From Victivallales bacterium (GTDB taxonomy: Bacteria > Verrucomicrobiota > Lentisphaeria > Victivallales > Victivallaceae): a DNA stretch of 7,324 nucleotides. Position 1 is the stretch's first letter, and each line of letters opens with the position of its first letter. The notes under the pieces were generated by a model that was not told the DNA's origin, made no database searches, and saw only the letters and a list, made by a program, of their open reading frames with translations. Below are positions 4,899-7,324 of the stretch, in pieces. Position numbers and translations under genes: made by a program. The stretch is from positions 1 through 7,324 of the forward strand of contig DAOWBJ010000077.1 of the NCBI GenBank assembly GCA_030634125.1, in the 5' to 3' direction.

Positions 4899-5894
4899 TT
4901 ACGCTTCGGATATGCGTATATCCTGAGTGATGTAAAGGTAAAATTCTGTTCCTGCTCTGGCTTCCACATAAAACATGTTTTGCGAAAGCTCTTTAAATAA
5001 CTGGTCTGATATGTCGCTTGCACTTTGCTGAAAGGCTTTCCCAAGCGCGTCGCTTAAAGTCCCGCCGGTGGTTTTGGTAGTAGTGCTGCCGCTAATGTCT
5101 TCATTTTCTGAAACCATGCCTTCGCCTAAACCGGAAATAAAACTTGCCATGTAGGCGTACATGCGTTTCTGATTCTCATTTGAAATGACATCACCTTTTA
5201 TTCCGGCACTGCCGTCGATTTTTGACCAGGCTTTTTCTGTTCTATCACATGCCAAAGCAATCGCGTTTAAAACTAATTTTTTACCGTTCCACTCATTTCG
5301 ATGAGGCCAGACCAATACCCATTTTGTGCCGGTTCCAACCCGGTCACGCATCGGGGAAGATGCCGCAACTCCGTGGACAATTACACCTGCCGGAATGATT
5401 TCTTTGCCATTCCACCACAATGGTTCAGTAACCATGGCAATAATCGGAGTTTTCAGATTTGAAGTCATGCAGGTTTGCGTAAGTTCACAACGCAAGAGCT
5501 GACCATAAGGTGCGCTTTGTGTTTTAGGATTCGGCGGAATGCTTGACGGCTTCGCCGTATACAAACCTATTGGCGGAGTATAAGGTTTTACGGGTGAATT
5601 CACGTATATCACTCGCGGCCTGTTATTCCGTTTATTATTCTTTTTGTTATTCTTACTCGTATTCTCAGGCTTCTGTGCGGGAGCATTCGCCTTAGGTTTT
5701 TCTGTACTTTTTTCTTTTGAATCTTCTATTTCCTTAGGTTTTTCTTTGCTGGATGAAATATCAGACATAGGAGCACTGTAAACTGTTTCAAGCGGTTCAT
5801 TTGCAAATGGATTCATTTCCACTGGCATATTATCTTTTTTCCTAAGCAGATATACCAAGCCAATAATTACAGGTATCATGATGACTACAACCAT
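4899..5894 (-). CDS. VirB10/TrbI/TraB-like channel scaffold protein
   Basis: 331 residues. This protein spans the envelope and joins the inner-membrane ATPases to the outer-membrane pore. A membrane helix occupies residues about 2-17. A long Pro/Lys/Asn-rich periplasmic linker follows (30-130). The C-terminal VirB10-type beta domain spans about 131-328, with TPIIAMVTEPLWWNGKEIIP at 149-168, KWVLVWP, and IDGSAGIKGDVIS at 226-238. A helix and Ser/Thr-Gly stretch at about 245-305 corresponds to the pore-forming antenna. The domain closes with AGTEFYLYITQDI (314-326). The SAGIKG and GLGEG patterns lean toward TraB/TrbI. Cysteines at 136, 142 and 216 could form disulfides. The first usable ATG is at 5894, preceded by AGGG at nine bases. 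The expected coupled ATGA start at 5930 runs into an in-frame TAA after four codons, so the protein lacks almost all of the usual cytoplasmic N-terminus. Confidence 0.87.
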   Translation of the reverse strand: MVVVIMIPVIIGLVYLLRKKDNMPVEMNPFANEPLETVYSAPMSDISSSKEKPKEIEDSKEKSTEKPKANAPAQKPENTSKNNKKNNKRNNRPRVIYVNSPVKPYTPPIGLYTAKPSSIPPNPKTQSAPYGQLLRCELTQTCMTSNLKTPIIAMVTEPLWWNGKEIIPAGVIVHGVAASSPMRDRVGTGTKWVLVWPHRNEWNGKKLVLNAIALACDRTEKAWSKIDGSAGIKGDVISNENQKRMYAYMASFISGLGEGMVSENEDISGSTTTKTTGGTLSDALGKAFQQSASDISDQLFKELSQNMFYVEARAGTEFYLYITQDIRISEA

Positions 5895-5915
5895 AACTAT
5901 TGTCCCTATTGGAGT

Positions 5916-5930
5916 TTAAAAAAATTTCAT
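5916..5930 (-). other. 4-codon mini-ORF upstream of and in frame with VirB10-like gene
   Basis: The ATG overlaps the VirB9-like stop as ATGA and reads MKFF then TAA, ending within a run of seven T. The codons after the TAA (TPIGTIV) stay open into the VirB10-like start at 5894 and extend its hydrophobic helix. It is either a coupling leader or a premature stop in the original start region. Confidence 0.45.
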
Positions 5931-6796
5931 TTTACGCTCTCATTTTTTAATTTGATTAATACTTTCCAATCGTTATCGGCGGCAAATTTATTTTTCCTGC
6001 CGTCCGGCGTACTTGAAACAACAAAAAAGGCAAGTGCTGTACTGTTTGCAGGTATCGTGCCTGTACTTTCAGCGACAGCAGAATATAAATATTTATCTAA
6101 TACAGAAAAGATGGTTTTATCAGGATTATAGCGCAGAGTTTTCTTTGTTTTATTTTTAAATTCTACCAGAAAAACCAAGGAATTATAATTATTAAATCTC
6201 CAGCATTTGAGTACAGTGGCGGTATAATCTTTGTACTCGGAAATACATTTATTGTCGCAGACCGTTACTTGTGATACAGCCCCAGGATATTTCTTTTTCA
6301 AAATATCAAAGCTTTTTGCTTTACTCATTAATCCTTTTAATACAGCCATTGAAGGAGGACTGAAATCACGTTCAGAATCTTCCCCGTTTTCGCCATTATC
6401 GCTGAAGCTAACAGTTGACATTGCGTTATGTTCATTTTCCTGAAGCTTGAGAATGTAAGTATTTCTAGCGTAAACAACGTTAACCGTTCCCGATGCTCCA
6501 CTTTTTAAAGCCCGGATACTGAAATAATAATTCCCCGGCTGAAAAGACAGAAGAAAATCACACGACGGAGAGCCGTCTATCTTATAATGAACTTTATTTA
6601 TTGCTACATTTCCCGCCGCTATGCCCTCGACTTGTCCGGGGAACATGACCGTAGTAACGCCTTGTTTCTGATAAGTTGCAATCGGAAAAACCCGTTTTGA
6701 ATCCAGCTTATAGCTGACTATTTCCTTATGCTTTTCAACAGCGTAGACGGCACTAGAAAAGAATAAAATTGTAAGAATTATTTGTAGATTTTTCAT
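5927..6796 (-). CDS. VirB9/TraK-like periplasmic outer-membrane-complex protein
   Basis: 289 residues. A signal peptide occupies residues 1-19 (hydrophobic LQIILTILFFSS, cleavage after AVYA). The N-terminal beta domain at about 28-118 has the VirB9/TrbG/TraK look: a strand RVFPIATY, then GVTTVMFPGQVEGIAAG, and a later FQPGNYYFSIRAL. An acidic, Ser-rich linker (123-146) leads to a C-terminal beta-rich domain (190-285, LVFLVEFKNKTKKTLRYNP ... ALAFFVVSS). This second half is not obviously the VirB9 C-terminal domain; its style is nearer to the N-x-S/T-rich beta domain of Bacteroidetes TraN-type proteins, which I offer only as an impression. There are four cysteines at 79, 180, 184 and 198. The start overlaps the VirB8-like stop (ATGA) with GGAA seven bases upstream. 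Position between VirB8-like and VirB10-like genes supports the call. Confidence 0.72.
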   Translation of the reverse strand: MKNLQIILTILFFSSAVYAVEKHKEIVSYKLDSKRVFPIATYQKQGVTTVMFPGQVEGIAAGNVAINKVHYKIDGSPSCDFLLSFQPGNYYFSIRALKSGASGTVNVVYARNTYILKLQENEHNAMSTVSFSDNGENGEDSERDFSPPSMAVLKGLMSKAKSFDILKKKYPGAVSQVTVCDNKCISEYKDYTATVLKCWRFNNYNSLVFLVEFKNKTKKTLRYNPDKTIFSVLDKYLYSAVAESTGTIPANSTALAFFVVSSTPDGRKNKFAADNDWKVLIKLKNESVK

Positions 6797-7324
6797 TTCT
6801 TATTTCCACTTTCGTAATGAGTTATTTTGACTACACAAAGCGGCATTTTGCCGTTTTGAGAAATATCAGGATTTTTACAGAGCATGAGCCCCAGGCGGAA
6901 TACTTTTACGTCTATATAAGAATGGTTCATGTAAGAGCATGTTCTGATAAGCTGCCCCGTTATGTTCGCCAGATAAAAACCTTCTTTCTGCTTGAGAATG
7001 TGTATTTTGCCGATTTCGCAGTCCTGGTTTATATTCTTTTTGTCAAATTCTTTCTCTTCTTTTTTAATCAGTTTCTTAATCTGCTCTTCACAATTTTTCA
7101 TGAGAAATACTTGTTCAAGCCCGGTCTGGTCATCTACGCCGCGCTCTGAACGGTCAAGCAGGCTTTTGACCGCAAACTTCACGCATTCAATTTGCAGTTT
7201 TTGAGCGTCCTTAAATGGCTTGGATTTTACCAGATGAAAATTGCCAGCATTATCCATGACGATTACTTTTTTCTCGTCAGCTTCCTGTAAAAGCATAATG
7301 ATTAATACCGGCTGGGCTATGCTC
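6793..7324 (-). CDS. VirB8/TraE-like inner-membrane channel protein, N-terminus cut by window edge
   Basis: The visible part is about 176 residues and is open to the right edge. The ATG at 7296 is probably internal, because the frame continues upstream (SIAQPVLII) without a stop, and VirB8-type proteins begin with a cytoplasmic segment and membrane helix that would lie outside. The visible part fits the periplasmic NTF2-like domain: a strand with VIVMDNAGNF, a helix AQKLQIECVKFAVKSLL, then YLANITGQLIRTCSY and VFRLGLMLCKNP...PLCVVKITHY, the pattern of the last beta strands in TraE/TrbF/VirB8. VirB8 proteins bridge VirB10 and the inner membrane. The order VirB8-like, VirB9-like, VirB10-like is the classical one and strengthens the call. 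Six cysteines are unusual for this domain. Its stop overlaps the next start as ATGA. Confidence 0.68.
   Translation of the reverse strand, partial: SIAQPVLIIMLLQEADEKKVIVMDNAGNFHLVKSKPFKDAQKLQIECVKFAVKSLLDRSERGVDDQTGLEQVFLMKNCEEQIKKLIKKEEKEFDKKNINQDCEIGKIHILKQKEGFYLANITGQLIRTCSYMNHSYIDVKVFRLGLMLCKNPDISQNGKMPLCVVKITHYESGNKK

Noticed and set aside
5916..5918. Recoding of TAA as a sense codon (altered genetic code)
   Set aside because: TAA is the normal stop of several other genes in this window, so general reassignment is not plausible.
6817..7149. Plus-strand ORF of 110 codons
   Set aside because: Antisense to the VirB8-like gene; aromatic-rich shadow translation.
1..7324. CRISPR array, tRNA, insertion sequence, oriT or attachment site
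   Set aside because: No regularly spaced repeats, cloverleaf, transposase, terminal repeats or clear origin-like inverted repeats were seen by eye; coding density leaves little room.

Overview
The window is a densely packed run of minus-strand genes, read from right to left. They encode part of a type IV secretion (conjugation) apparatus plus cargo genes. Base composition is AT-rich. Shine-Dalgarno-like sites of the GGAG type precede several starts, stops are ordinary TGA and TAA, and the products include periplasmic proteins and lipoproteins. This points to a Gram-negative bacterium and a chromosomal integrative conjugative element or a plasmid. I cannot name the species from sequence alone.

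Right part (about 4.9-7.32 kb): three consecutive genes in the classical virB8-virB9-virB10 (F-plasmid traE-traK-traB) order. They are a VirB8/TraE-like protein cut by the right edge, a secreted VirB9/TraK-like beta-rich protein, and a VirB10/TrbI/TraB-like scaffold protein. The first two overlap by ATGA. VirB9 also ends in ATGA, but that ATG opens only a 4-codon ORF and VirB10 restarts 33 nt further on. A 114-nt gene-free stretch follows.

Middle part (about 3.7-4.8 kb): two lipoproteins with helical, charged C-termini flank a 31-residue single-pass membrane protein that overlaps the upstream stop as TAATG. By position and lipobox these could be the outer-membrane lipoprotein component of the transfer channel or an entry-exclusion set. 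None is recognised by sequence.

Cargo part (about 1.57-3.72 kb): a DUF3991/TOPRIM primase-like protein, a 71-residue very acidic protein, and an ArdC-type protein (ssDNA-binding domain plus HExxH metallopeptidase). Primase and ArdC homologues on other plasmids enter the recipient with the transferred strand. Here the two unrelated proteins share a near-identical C-terminal octapeptide, which could be a transfer signal.

Left part (1-1.55 kb): a 226-residue protein with a predicted N-terminal helix-turn-helix, a charged linker and two C-terminal membrane helices overlaps by ATGA the start of a VirD4/TraD-like coupling ATPase, of which only the first 292 residues are in the window. The HTH protein carries a 12-A tract just after its DNA-binding domain, where +1 slippage would meet an immediate stop.

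Overall reading (inference): the proteins would build the envelope-spanning channel, load DNA through the coupling ATPase, and protect and prime the strand in the recipient. No relaxase, oriT, integrase, tRNA, CRISPR or insertion sequence is visible.
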